From NCBI RefSeq assembly GCF_003597395.2, contig NC_133777.1:9555636-9619635 (forward strand): a DNA stretch of 64,000 nucleotides. Direction: 5' to 3'. The stretch is from Chelonoidis abingdonii. Lineage: Eukaryota; Chordata; Testudines; Testudinidae. The translations under genes were made by a program, and so were the position numbers. Positions 45,778 through 57,318 of the stretch are shown here, piece after piece (position 1 is the first letter of the stretch; each line of letters opens with the position of its first letter). The notes beneath the pieces are model-generated. The model did not search any database and was not told the origin of the DNA. It saw only the letters and a list, made by a program, of their open reading frames with translations.

Positions 45778-48700
45778 CTGCAATCATATGGAATCATAGA
45801 CAGACATTAGAGACCAGTCTTTCCTATTACGTCACCTACTTCATCACCCCTCCAGCTCAGGATTGTTCCCTACAGAACAATCTGTCTTCTGTCTTGTTTA
45901 GTTTAGTTTTCAGTCCGTTGCAAGACTTCTCCACAACCTAAAACAGATAAAAGTCCATTTTCTCTGATATTCACCCTATATTTCCCCCTCTTAAATCTCA
46001 TCCTATTTTTCCTAGCTCTATCCCTCCTTCTACCCTAATTTCTCACTAAGTCTTCCTGCAGACCATGACATTTGTGAACAACCAAAGAGTTAAACTATGG
46101 ACAGTCCATTGCTGGGTGCTCATTTGTTTTATTTTTATAAAATAATAATAAAGATGGAAATTGGGATTTAAACGCTTAGCATTCTATATACTTTGTAATA
46201 ATTAGAGTCAAGTTACCATTGGACTAATGTAAATATCTTTCTCAATATCTCTGTCACATGTTTTATTTCCCTGTGTTGAAAGCCAGAGATCCTTATATAT
46301 CAGGAATTTATCTGAAGGTGCAAATCTGTTCCAACAAGACGTTTTACATCTGTCCTGCTTCCTATGTTCTCTGAAAGGAAATTATAGCATCTTGTGTCGA
46401 ATTGGGAATAATTTCAGCCTCTGGATTGAGCCCAGACCTCCTGATTCACTGAGGACTGCTCCAACCTCCAAGCCTTTTGATTAGGGTGTAATGTACAAAA
46501 TGACAATGTTGTAAATCGATCACTGAGGAGCTTGGCTTGGATCAGCAGGGTATAAAAGAAAGATATGCCTATTTCATTTAAATTATAAAATGTGATTATC
46601 AGGCCTTATGAAACTAGAAATATGACTGGAACTAAATTACTGACTCCTCATTGACCTGAAAGCAGAGGGATTCTGCATCCTCTCACTACTTTACCTCTCC
46701 AGGCATCACAGAAGAACCACACACCCACAACTTTAACACCATGCAGTTATGCAATTAAATTTGGGAGGCTGCTTTTAAGGGTTCAACAAACAAGATTTTA
46801 TTTTGTCCCTTTCATCTTTTTTTCTGTGCATTTCTAATGGGTGAAGGGCATAATCTTTTTAAAAGCATGATACACCTGTCAAGCATCAGAGAACACTCAT
46901 TTGCCAAGGAAGAGAATGTTATACAGCACACGTGGAAAAGAAGACTTGAATAAGGTTTTGAGTGCATCATCAAGGAAGCGCAATGCCCCTGAAAAAGCCA
47001 GCACTCTCTTTGCAGTCCAAACTGAAAGCAGAAGAAAAGCTATTATGGAGGGCTAGCTCCGGAGGCTGCAAGCAGCAAGAACAGTATAATGAGTATGAGA
47101 CAAGAATATATATTGGAAAAAAAATTCACCAATCCACATCCCGGTGCACTGAAGGTTAACCGCATATACAGTCATTTCTGAAACCATTTCCCTGTTACCA
47201 ATTACCTAGGACATCAGAAACACAGCACCGTCACACGACAATGCAGCAGACTGAAATCAGATTTTTTTCCTCCTTCCTATGCTGAAGTGTTTTTTATCTT
47301 CTTCTAAATTTATGCCCCACAAGGATATAATTATGTTAAAGGAAAACAGATTGCCAGGAGCCATGAATGTCTTTGGATCTCTGCCATAACTTTATCTGTA
47401 GATCTTCACAAAGAGCTACTCCCACATGAATTACTTTGGTGGGAGAGGGAAAGGAACCAGAATAAGTGTAAAGGAAAGCAGCCCTTTTCCAGCTGCATTT
47501 ATTCATATTTTCTCTGCTTTGAATTATTTCTTTTTACAAGAGAAGACTTTATTTTTATGAATAATCTTTTGCTTTTTCGTCAGCTGGCATAAGTTCTCCA
47601 GAGTTCACAGAAGGTTGCAGCTGAAGTTGTGCTCACAGTGCATGCATGCATCTTTAGGTTGTGTATATAATCACTTATTACTGCTAGCAGGAGTCTAACA
47701 ATGCAGGAAATGGAGCTTTCTGAAGATTTGCTAGCCCAGCCTCTTGATGCTCTCTCTCACCTCTCAGTAATGGACAAGGCAAATATTTCCCCAAATATTA
47801 CCTTAGGAATGTAAGCACAATACCTAAATGGCAAATCTTTCTACATGTCAAGTGCTTACCAAACCTTTAGTTTGTGTCTGTTCTGGCACTCCACTGCAAA
47901 TCTTTTTTTGATGGTCATGTTTCTATTCCAAAGGGGAATCAGATTCAAGATGATCATTAGACAGGGGATGTGAATATGTGTGTTTATGTATTGTGTTTAG
48001 TGATAAGGTGATTGAATTTATGGTTGTTTTTCACCGGGTGCCACAAACAGAAAACAATGCTGAAAAGTCTCAAAAGTATAAAGTGAAAGACACAAAAAGT
48101 TGAAGCTAAATGTTGAGACAATCTACTGTTCTCCATGAGGTAGTTAGAAGTAATACCAATTGCATGGGGTACTTTGCGTGATTAGACATGGGAAACTACA
48201 GAGAATCTACTGGTATTTTTCACTGGACCTTAGCAGAAGCTCATGGTTTTGCAGCTACGTTCACCATCACCATAGCTCATTCTGTCCATTATACCTGGAG
48301 TACCTCACTGTGGTGGAACCATACATCCCTGCCCTGTCTCATACTGTAAATGCAACAAAGGTTAATAGTTCATCCCTTTATCTGTGTCAGTGACAATCCT
48401 TACAATCCATTGGTCTCTATTTTGGATTTTTCCAGGAAAGTTCAACTGTCTTAAAAGATGCCACACCATGGAGTGGTCCACTGGTTCCTTGTATTAGCTC
48501 ACTTAAGTTAACTGAACCAGTCACATTTTGAAAGTAAAAATAAAGCTGATAATTTGTACATCTTATGTTAGTTAGAGATGATGCTTCAGACCTATGGCTA
48601 TGGTAAAAATAATAGTGTTGCACCATAAAACCCTTTGTCTATAAAGTGAGTTAGACATTATAGGCCAGATCCTCAGCCAGTGTAAATTGATATAGCTCCA

Positions 48701-49604
48701 TCAGCTACAATGGAGCAATGCTTCTTTACACCAGCTGAGGATTTCGCCCTATTTCTGCAGTAAAGCAATGCTTTATCTCAGCATCTTAACTGCTTCATGA
48801 AGGTCAATGTCTGAAACACTAAGAGCTTGATCCTCCCACAGACACGTGACTGTGCTTGTGTAACAGCTGATTTTGTAAGACAAGTGGCTATGCACATCCA
48901 TGTAATCAGGAAGCACTATAAGCCCACAAATACTAGGGCAATAGATTGGTGCATTTGAGATGAATTATATGAACACATGAGGTTATGGATCAAGAAAGAA
49001 ACATTTGAATCAAGGTTGCGTGAACACTATCAAGGTCTAGTTAGCATTTCTGTAGTTGAAATATGTAATCCTGAAAACCAATTCCCATCACAATGAGTGG
49101 AAACAGTTTGTAAATTGTCATTCTATGATTATATTACACAGTGAAATTAACTGAATTATTTAAGTTCATTTTGGATGAAAACATTTTGGATCAATAAAAT
49201 CTTTCTTTTTTGAAGCCCAAATTCATCTCTCTCCCCTCTTCAACAACCTTTCATTGTATCCAGGATGTGGATCTTCCCTTCATGTTCATCCTTCCTGCTG
49301 TCTACCCTTAAGCCATCCCCCAACCTATCCCAGTACTGCTTCTCCATGCTCAGCCTGTTTGGTTGCCTCTAGCCTTCTTTGTAATGAAATGCATTAAGAC
49401 AGATAGCTGCCGTGATATGTAACTTATTGTTAGAATGTGTGCTCAGCTAACAGTGACATAATCACACATCTTAGAATAAACAGTCATCCAGATGCAATTT
49501 TTCTTTTTAATAAAGATCATGGACACATCCAGCTGCACTGACCTATAGGATAACAAGAGCGAGTTTAGTGCCTGAACTCACTTGTCAGGCTGCCACCTTG
49601 GGCT

Positions 49605-49827
49605 GGAAAGCAACAAAGAGTCCCGTTGCACCTTATAGACTAGCAGACGTATTGGAGTATGAGCTTTCATGGCTGAATACTCACTTCGTCAGAGGCATGC
49701 AGTGGAAATTTCCAGAGGCAGGTATAAATATGCAGGCAAGAATCAGTCTAGAGATAATGAGGTAAGTTCAATCAGGGAGGATGAGGCCCTCTTCTAGCAC
49801 CTCAACTGCTACCCCTCTGATACTTGA
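49605..49827 (-). mobile_element. Penelope-like element 3' end, small inverted insertion with target duplication
   Basis: The minus strand gives CTGACGA...GAAAGCTCATACTCCAA, CTAGTCTATAAGGTGCAACG and GGACTCTTTGTTGCTTTCC, the same 3' terminal family as 42657-44258 in a different subfamily. At the right, about 23 bp (CAACTGCTACCCCTCTGATA) matches the extreme 3' end of the family in plus orientation. Flanks are 11-bp near-identical repeats: CACCTTGGGCT (49594-49604) and CACCCTGGGCT (49828-49838). Confidence 0.65.
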
Positions 49828-49889
49828 CACCCTGGGCTAGTGATTAGAGCTCTGCACGGGCAGTTGAGAAATAGAGGTTCCAATCTTGG

Positions 49890-50100
49890 CTCTGCCCCTG
49901 TGTGGCTTTGGATGAGTCAACTTTGGCATGACTGTCAAGAGCGCTGAGCACCCAGTTAAAATCAACCTATGTCTCCCAATCTGTAATATAGCATAACAAT
50001 TCTTACCCACTTTCTACCAGCCTCACAGGAGTGTTGGGAGAATTTTTGTAAGGCATTGTGAGCATATACACCTCTGTATAAAGTATTACTATTATGCTCA
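49890..50100 (+). mobile_element. SINE core remnant
   Basis: GGCTCTGCCCCTGTGTGGCT, TGTCTCCCAATCTGTAATAT and CAGCCTCACAGGAGTGTTGG, then a GTAAGGCATTGTGAGC tail, follow the same core order as the fragments at 25800 and 39320. Confidence 0.5.
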
Positions 50101-51543
50101 CTCCCTGAAAGAAGTGGCTGATGGGACTTGTGTTTGCCTTGAATGACCGCCCTGCCTCCCCCTGCGCCCCTCCCCGGCTTTAGGTGTACCCTACCCACAC
50201 TTTAGCCCAGCCATGCCCATGAATACAAGGCCTGTCAGGTTAATTTCAGCCTTGATGAAGTTTTTGTTTTCAACACAGCAAATTGCTCCAGTAACATTTG
50301 TTTTCTTGTTCCACTTAATCTGAAAAGATGCAGCCTAATGTATGATCCTTAACTGTGCACCAAGATGCTTTATTCTAACAGATACAGACACCAAAGAAAA
50401 AACAACCAACAGACAAACAAACTAGTCCTTATGGCCAAAATCAGTGCTCAGCATCATTTTGATTCCAGTTTTCATTCTTTCCCCTCTAGAATCTCTTGCC
50501 AAATTAAATATTTTTTTTTCATACTGGGAGAGAAAATGCTGACATAGACACATGGAACTTTCGATCTTTAATGGCTGATCTGGACCACTATTATCCCAAG
50601 GTTTTATGAAATCACTTAAACTCAGTATCTGTTATTTTTCAGAGGAATTGTTTGAACAGCAATAGAGAAAAGAGGAAATGCAATTATCTCCTTATAATGA
50701 TACGGAGGTCTTCAAAACTATTCTATGCTGGGTCATGCTATCTCAAAGTCCATTGCAAACATGTCTTGTTTAAAATACCTCTAGCAATAATATTCCAGTT
50801 ACTAGGAAAAACCCAACACTTTAACAGGAAGGGGCTCAAAGATTTTGTTTAGCCTTTTACCTTTAGTTAGTTCAAAGATTAGTTGCCTGAACCAGTAGAC
50901 CAAACCATGCAAGGTGCCGAGCACCTGTTGCTTCCATTGGTAGTTTTGACATATTGTCTATATTTACATATATGCAGATATGCATACACACACAGCATGT
51001 ACGGTATTAAGTTTCAGAGCACTCGAGTTTAAATGATTTTGAAGAAAAATAAACATGAGCCTTGCTTAAATACAGGTCACATGCAACAGTAATTCACTTT
51101 TGCTATTGAATATTTTATCCAAGTAGGGTCACTCCATCTAATTATTCACCTGCAGTAAAATCAAATTACATCAGAGGCATGCAAGCTGAGTCTGAGAAAG
51201 AAGCTCTGTTTGAAGTTCCCTAGCTAACAGCTTTGCAAGATCTAGCTTCTTCTGTTGCTACAGAGTTACCAGTTATTTACTGCTGCCTTGAAATTGTAGA
51301 GACTGCTTTCTTCTGGCAACTGGAAGTCTCTACACTAGTATAATATCTGCATACTCAGAACAGGTGGACAGAACAATTTCTACGTGCTTGTTAGCATGTG
51401 CATATGTGGGTTATATTTATGCAGATCTACAGGCACAATTTCGGAAGTTGGCACTGATAGCTCAGATCATTAGTTTCCTCTTTGGTCACTATCTACTCCA
51501 TTTAAAATCTTTCCCCACAAGCTGCCTGGCTAGCAAATGTGTC

Positions 51544-51567
51544 TTTTTTTTTTTTTTTTTTTTTTTT
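51544..51567. repeat. 24-base poly-T run
   Basis: It is an A run on the SDK2 sense strand, about 136 nt past the donor of local exon 3. No retroelement body was identified next to it. Confidence 0.9.
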
Positions 51568-51702
51568 ACCACCAACAGATCCATAGATTGCACTTTTAGG
51601 TTTAGTAGATCTGCAAGAAAGAGAGGTTGAGGGAAAGGGCTGAACATACTGAAATGCACTGAGCCCACTCTTCACAGAAGCACATATACTCCTGTTACTT
51701 AC

Positions 51703-51940
51703 CAGACTCCCGTGTGCAACTTCTCACCACTTCACTCCATGGTCCTGCACCGATGGCATTGAAGGCCTGAATCTGCAGTTCATATTCTACCCACTCCTCC
51801 AGATCCTCAACAGTATATTCCCTCTCCAGCCGGTCACTGATAATCTTCATGAGCACTGGAGACTGCAGATCCACACGCCACAATTTTATCCTGTAACCCA
51901 CCGACTCTGGGTTGCCATTATACTGAGCATCTGGGAGAGG
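51703..51940 (-). CDS. SDK2: SDK2 exon (local 3): bulk of FnIII-6
   Basis: The exon enters in phase 0 after an acceptor ending GGCCAG, has 79 codons and leaves one base before GTAAGT. It begins PLPDAQYNGNPESVGYRIKL, with the conserved NG turn and GYR of the C strand, continues through DRLEREYTVEDLEEWVEYEL and ends in SEVVRSCTRES. The Tyr in YELQIQAF and the GAGPWSE turn are standard FnIII F-G features. It is the longest exon in the window. A 24-base poly-T run lies about 140 bp downstream in the following intron. Confidence 0.95.
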
Positions 51941-54189
51941 CTGGCCATTAATAATAAGAGGAGCACAAAATTATTGCACAGAATGGGTAGACTATGCTTT
52001 TCAAATCATACGTCATTGCCTTTTGTACTCATATACTTAATAAATACTGCAAGAAGGTGAGAGAATTTGGAGGGGGTGAGAGGTTGAGGGTTTATTATAC
52101 ATTTTGTTTACCTTTGTTCACCAGTTATATATATATTTTTATTTTGCATGTAATATTTTTAATTTTTTTTCTATGCCACCCTACCTAAATATTTTACAGC
52201 AAACAACACCTCTTTCTGCCCCTCCCACACCTACATACACCCCTCGCTCCATATATTGCAAAACCATGGGATAAATTGTGGAAACTAGTGATAAATTGCA
52301 GAGCCATGTGATAAATTTATCATGCACATCAGACTGCTTCACTGGTCCTCTGCCTATTAATCCATCTAACTAGGATTTATTCTAACATTCCAACTCCCTG
52401 AGCAGCATCAGACACTTAAAAGAAAAATTAACCTGCCCCAGAAATTTCATCACCTGCTCCACCCGAGTGTGGATTTCCCCCCCTTAAAACTACATCTGTA
52501 TGAGCCCAAGTATGAGCAAGATTCAACACTGCTTCAGTAACAGGTTTTGTTGTATATTAACATTTCATAGCTTTAAAGTATTCTATCCTGAGGTCCAGTA
52601 GGACTAGAAATGTAAACTTCATTCAGTTGGAAAGAAGTTCCCAAAGGGTCACAAACTCACTCATCGGCCTTGAAGGGCAGCGATATCACACTTCAAAATG
52701 CTGACATTATGCTGTGTAGAAAAGCTAAACTGGGTCATTTTCAGATGTGTTTTGTGGCTCCCTCTGACCTCTACACTGTTGGTCTCGTGGTAAATACGAT
52801 GTCTTGCTTTACAGGTTTTAAAAATCCCGTAAAATGCTCTTGAATGAACCAGAGTACAGACCACAGATATAAAGGTGTGATATGCTATTAAAGTGTGACT
52901 GCAGGGGTTAGGGATGAGCATGTTACTCATATGTGAAGCCACGAGTGAGTTATGCAGCTCATTGACTAAATTAACTGTACTAGCTTTTCTATACATACTA
53001 ATGTCCCATTTATAAGTCTGACGTCTCAGCCCTTCAAGTTCTAGACAAGTTCTGGGTGCCACTTGAAAGCTGTAATCTCGCCTTTCCAACGAACTACTGC
53101 TCCTATCTAGTCACATTTGTGGGGGAGGGGGGAGCTGCAGCAGGAGGAACTGTTTTGGGGTCAGATTTATAATGCAGAAAGTAGACTATTTGAAGGGAGC
53201 TAGAATATTAGAGTAAATCCCAGTGAGATATTTTCATGGGCAACTGAGGAAGTCAAAGGTGCATGATAAATTAATTTGTGAATGGCTCTGCAATTAATCA
53301 TCTGGCTCCACAATTTCTCACATAGCTCTGCAATCGATCACCTGGATACAGTTTCCACCTAAGTGGTGTGTGGGTATATATGGAAATACTCTGCTCTCAG
53401 TTACACTGGCATAAAACCAGAGTAACTCTCTAAATATAAAGGGCGTTACTCTAGATATATACCCAGTGTAACGCAGAAGCAGGATTTAACTTACTACAAT
53501 TTTAGTTCATTAACAATTTATCATTACAACATACTTCTGTTTTTTTCCTATGGACAACCCCTTTCACCTTCTCTTCACCATCATGTGATCAACCTTTTTC
53601 TTTTTGTTAAATGATCTCAAAGGGCCCGCTCCCCACTAGGGTGATCAGATGTCCCAATTTTATAGGGACAGTCTCTATTTTGGGGTCTTTTTCTTATATA
53701 TAGGCTCCTATTATCCCCTCCCCCTCCCCCTGATTTTTCACATTTGCTGTCTGGTCACCCTATTCCCAACCTAGCTAACATCTTTTCTTATCAGTATCTG
53801 CAAGATGATCATATTTTAGTGATCAGAACTCAATAAAGAACTCTGCGGAAAGAAGCAGCAAATTAGCTCAAGTATTCACATTGCCTGTATGTGCCGACTG
53901 AAGCTGAGGACATGGAGAACCTCAAAAGCTAAGGCACTAACATCTCTGGCCTTTTACACAAGGCATATATTTCCTTTGTAAGCGAGGGCAGTGGGGAATT
54001 GAGGTGATTAGTAAAGCACTTAGATAAATCTCAGATTTCAGACAATTTGGGAAAGGGGATATTTTTGCTGTTGCTCTTTGGGTCAAATGCACGAAAAACT
54101 AATTCATGAATTTTGGACACATTCTCTGGGGAAACTGACACCTCAAATGTTGACATCTCCCCCAGACTCTCCAATTTACATTAACTCAC
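51941..54189 (-). other. SDK2 intron between local exons 2 and 3
   Basis: The 2.2 kb intron contains a short TA-flanked inverted-repeat element (53639-53760). The minus-strand frame of 142 codons at 52661-53089 has no recognisable motif and no supporting context. Confidence 0.65.
53639..53760. mobile_element. 122-bp MITE with TA target duplication
   Basis: The termini GGGTGATCAGA and TCTGGTCACCC are inverted repeats with one mismatch, flanked on both sides by TA (53637-53638 and 53761-53762). Inside is CCAATTTTATAGGGACAGTC and a CCCC-rich tail region. It matches a short, very common turtle-type element; TA flanks suggest Tc1/mariner-like mobilisation. Confidence 0.75.
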
Positions 54190-54340
54190 CATCCATCGGA
54201 TCCATAAGCTAGTCTCACTGGCACTGCGTACAGTAACGCTCCCTGGTGCAACATCTGGTGGTGCCTGCAGTGTCTGGATGAGACGAGATGGTTGGCTGAG
54301 TGGGCTTTGGCCGACAATGTTCACCTGTCTCATCCGGAAT
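54190..54340 (-). CDS. SDK2: SDK2 exon (local 2): end of FnIII-5 and start of FnIII-6
   Basis: The first base completes the Arg codon split from the upstream exon; 50 full codons follow and the exon ends in phase 0 before GTGAGT. It reads [20 protein letters not shown], then the linker [13 protein letters not shown] and the A-B strands of FnIII-6 with TSLWIRWM. The B-strand Trp is present. Human SDK2, as I recall it, has Val where this sequence has the final Met. The domain boundary falls inside the exon, unlike most downstream domains, which start at an exon edge. Confidence 0.94.
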
Positions 54341-55429
54341 CTAAAGCATAAAGAAAGCATAATGCAAACATATTCCAAAGCAAAGCTAACCTGAAAACTG
54401 AACAAATGCTATTTCTTGCCCAGGACTACACCAATATGAAAGAAAACCAGGCTGTCATCAATCTGAGACATAAATGCCATTGCTCATGAATACCCATTAA
54501 ATTCATCGCCTTGTCCACTACTGCAATAATGGCAAGATCCTCAAAATTAAACTAATTTAGTGTCTATTAGAAACAGATGGGCAACATAAGGAGATTATGG
54601 TAATTATACCAAATTTGAGGAGATTATGCCAGCATTAACTGATTTTCCCTTGAGATGCCTTTGTGTTACATTCAGAAAGGGTGTTACAAATATCAGTATC
54701 TGGATATCATAGTGTCCTTACAAATATCAGAAATGCATCAGTTATATTTCCCTTCAATGGTCAGTTCAATGAGGGCTGATCTATCACTGTGGACTGCCTT
54801 GTCTCCTTTCCTATACAAGAATGATTAAGTTATTTAATATGGATACACAGCTTAAAAGCCATCCTGTTTCCTCCAAATGATCTCTTCTACAGCAGGAGTC
54901 CCTATAAGGGCATGAAACCCTTTTTCAACTTCATAAGGAATCACAAAAAAGTTTAGACTTGCTGTAGGCTTCAGATACCCACAGGTGACATAAACACAGG
55001 AGGGTCTTGCAGTTCCAAATATTTGAGGCTAGCTTGTAGCTGTTCAATTTGTTTATATTAAACAGTGGAAATCTGGCTCTAATGATTGGACTTAGATAAG
55101 GGTTGAGCTAGACAATGTAGCACCATTTATCTATTTGCTTTGGTCACTTTAGGAAGTGCATTAAAGGCAATTCATCAAACAAACATCATCCTTAATTTCA
55201 CATTCAAACATTGGCAAAGAGTGTAGGAAAGAAGCTCAATTGATGAAGACTGTCTAACTGATAATTAGCACTCATGATTTGTCTCTTCAGCATGCTGTAA
55301 CTAGAGCTGGCAGGATGATCACTCTGTTTTGCACTCAATTTTTGAGGTTTTGAAATTTGCAAATTTTTTCATGAAAACAGAATTGTGTTGAAATGTCAGA
55401 GAGAGACAGAGATCGTGAGCATGTAGATA

Positions 55430-55615
55430 GCCTGGCAGTGGGGCACTGGCCAAGGATGTGGGAGACCCAGATTTAAATCCCTACTCTGTCTGAGTCAAAG
55501 CAGAGGTTTTTTTTATCCCAGACCACTCTGATTCAGGCAAGGCAGGGACTTAAATCTAAGTCTTCCACATCCGGGCCAGGATCCTAACCACCAGGCTAAG
55601 GAGTGCAAGAGGGTC
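55430..55615. repeat. Inverted repeat with tRNA-like text in both arms
   Basis: The left arm reads TAGCCTGGCAGTGGGGCACT and GGATGTGGGAGACCCAGATT, AAATCCCT. The right arm, reversed, reads TAGCCTGGTGGTTAGGATCC, GGATGTGGAAGACTTAGATT, AAGTCCCT. Each arm resembles a tRNA A-box/B-box region (GTGG-TAGG...GATTTAAATCC), giving two diverged copies facing each other. A similar right-arm fragment recurs near 56155-56225. Confidence 0.6.
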
Positions 55616-56710
55616 CCACCCTACGCAGCTCTAGCACTCTCCTGACCATTGATAACCTCAAGGATCTGGTGACAGCTGGGAAATTCATCTCTTTCAATGA
55701 TCCTATGAAGAGAGATGAGTGAATATTTACTTTGCAGGCAATCTGGGGAAAAAATGGTTTGGGGCCAAACTGAAAATGATGTTCTTTGAAATTTTTCAGC
55801 AAATTGAAAAGCTTGAGTTGAACCTCCATGAAACATTTTGGCAATGTTGAAAAGTCTTAGCCCTGAAAGTTTCTGTTTCGCTTTTCAGGAATTTCGACGA
55901 AAGGAAAGGAGGACAAGATTCACAGAGGAGGTGGTTGTGGTACTGCTACATCCCTTATTAACTTTAGCCTTCAACTGGGATGGGAGAAACCTGGGCTCAG
56001 TCCCCCTCTCTACCTAACATAGGGATAGGAATGGAACGTGGATATCCCCCATTCCCAGAGAGGGGCCTACCCACTGGGCATGGGGATATTCTGGTAGGAG
56101 GCTCTCTCAGTCTCTCCTTTTGAAGCTGCCTCTTTTATATAAACAATTAAAGAGTCACTGGAGCAGGGATATGAACTTGTGCCTCCCACATCCTACATGA
56201 GTGCCTTAACTACCAGGCTATGGAATTCTTTTCACTCTTTTTCTTTGGCCCAACGACTATCCACTGTCATCATGAAAGACTACAAAGACATCCCGATAAT
56301 ACATTTTTTTCCCTAAAATTGCCTTATTAGAAATCACCCACATCTGGAAATAGCTTTTAGAAATTCTTTGCAGGTGAGTATGTAACAGATACAACTGAGT
56401 GGCAATATGCTCTTTTGGGGAGGAAGAGTCCAATATGCTCTGGTAGTTTTTTACTAAAATTAAGAACATTAGTGTACAGGTACTGAACTAGTTACAAACA
56501 AGGTGAAGTTCTTACCATATGTATCTTATTGCTTGGCAATTCACAGTATCATGTGACCCAAGTGACAGGCCTTTCAGTGGTGTGAAAGTAGACAGTGTCT
56601 GTAGCAAACTGCTTTGCCCTGGCTGCCAGAAGTCCCTGATTACTAAGTCTTTCATTAGAGCACTATTTAATATAGGCATTTTCCATTAGGATTGGGGATC
56701 CCCATTCTCA

Positions 56711-56952
56711 GACCTTGTTTATACTAGAAAACTGCACCAGTTTAATTAAATTGGATGCACTAAAACTGATTTAAACTATATATATATATTGATTTATCTT
56801 AATTTGGTGAATTCCTGTAAGCAAACCTTTAAACTATAGAAGCATCTTTAAACTGATGTTAGTGTGTAGATAGGAGATTGTGACAGTTTAACTAGACCAA
56901 TTTGTAATCAGTTTTAGTTAAACTAGTGCATCCTTTCTGTATAGACAAGGCC
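56711..56952. mobile_element. TIR DNA element (GGCCTTGTCTATACT-type termini)
   Basis: The left end GACCTTGTTTATACTAGAAA and the right end TTTCTGTATAGACAAGGCC are imperfect inverted repeats. CACCAGTTTAATTAAA and TTTAACTAGACCAATTTG inside belong to a common AT-rich non-autonomous family. Both sides are followed by CTCA, a possible short target duplication. Confidence 0.55.
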
Positions 56953-57208
56953 TCAGCATCTTGATCTAAGAAGTTACTCAGTAGCCCCATTTAGTTGGTC
57001 TATTTCCCTTTGCATTATGATTAGTTATTTTACTATGCATAGGTTAAAATATAAATGCGCTAAACACGTTGTATACTATTATGGGGTGTGAACTTTTGCC
57101 TTTCATTCATTTTGCAAACTACAGTCAGCTGCTTATGAATAGAAAAGCTTCTCCATGCTACGGTTTTCTAGGATGTTGACATCACATTTAATTACCAGCT
57201 CTTCTCAC

Positions 57209-57318
57209 CTGTAATGAGTGTATGGAATGAGGTTTGGTATCTCCAGCATCTGGGCATCAGGTTCACTCTCCACCTCATATAGACTCACCCACTCCTCCTC
57301 CTCTCCTAGAACACCAAC
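57209..57318 (-). CDS. SDK2: SDK2 exon (local 1): C-terminal part of FnIII-5
   Basis: The exon starts on a codon boundary after an acceptor ending CTATAG and ends two bases into a codon before a GTGAG donor. It encodes EEEEWVSLYEVESEPDAQML and then EIPNLIPYTHYR, which match the Sidekick-2 FnIII-5 C', E and F strand region. The Tyr of THYR is in the usual FnIII F-strand position. The preceding exon, expected to carry the N-terminal half of FnIII-5, was not found between 57319 and 64000, so that intron probably extends beyond the window. Confidence 0.93.

Larger units (their letters stand above)
45778..51702 (-). other. SDK2 intron between local exons 3 and 4
   Basis: The 5.9 kb intron contains a Penelope-like inverted insertion (49605-49827), a SINE remnant (about 49890-50100) and a poly-T run (51544-51567). 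Long parts (45780-49550 and 50200-51540) are AT-rich sequence in which I see no feature. Confidence 0.65.
54341..57208 (-). other. SDK2 intron between local exons 1 and 2
   Basis: The 2.9 kb intron holds an inverted tRNA-like repeat (55430-55615), a related fragment (about 56155-56225) and a TIR element (56711-56952) with an internal (TA)n run near 56780. No gene is seen. Confidence 0.65.
10000..57318 (-). other. SDK2: SDK2 gene, partial (13 internal exons; FnIII-5 to FnIII-10)
   Basis: Thirteen minus-strand exons with GT donors and AG acceptors join in phase into 591 codons with no stop. The product is the central FnIII region of Sidekick-2, a single-pass synaptic adhesion protein that binds homophilically through its N-terminal Ig domains; the FnIII repeats form the long extracellular stalk. 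From the family architecture I remember (6 Ig, 13 FnIII, membrane segment, cytoplasmic tail ending in a PDZ-binding motif), the window covers the end of FnIII-5 to most of FnIII-10. SDK2 rather than SDK1 is supported by FnIII-8 and -9. Introns run from about 0.8 to 9.6 kb and are full of repeats. The promoter, first exons and last exons are outside the window. Confidence 0.95.

Noticed and set aside
52661..53089. 142-codon minus-strand frame on the same strand as SDK2
   Set aside because: It does not resemble FnIII or any SDK2 segment and would break the exon 2 to exon 3 junction, which is already in phase.
10000..57318. Assignment to SDK1 instead of SDK2
   Set aside because: The FnIII-8 and FnIII-9 segments follow the SDK2 version as I know it; the SDK1 version differs at many of these positions.
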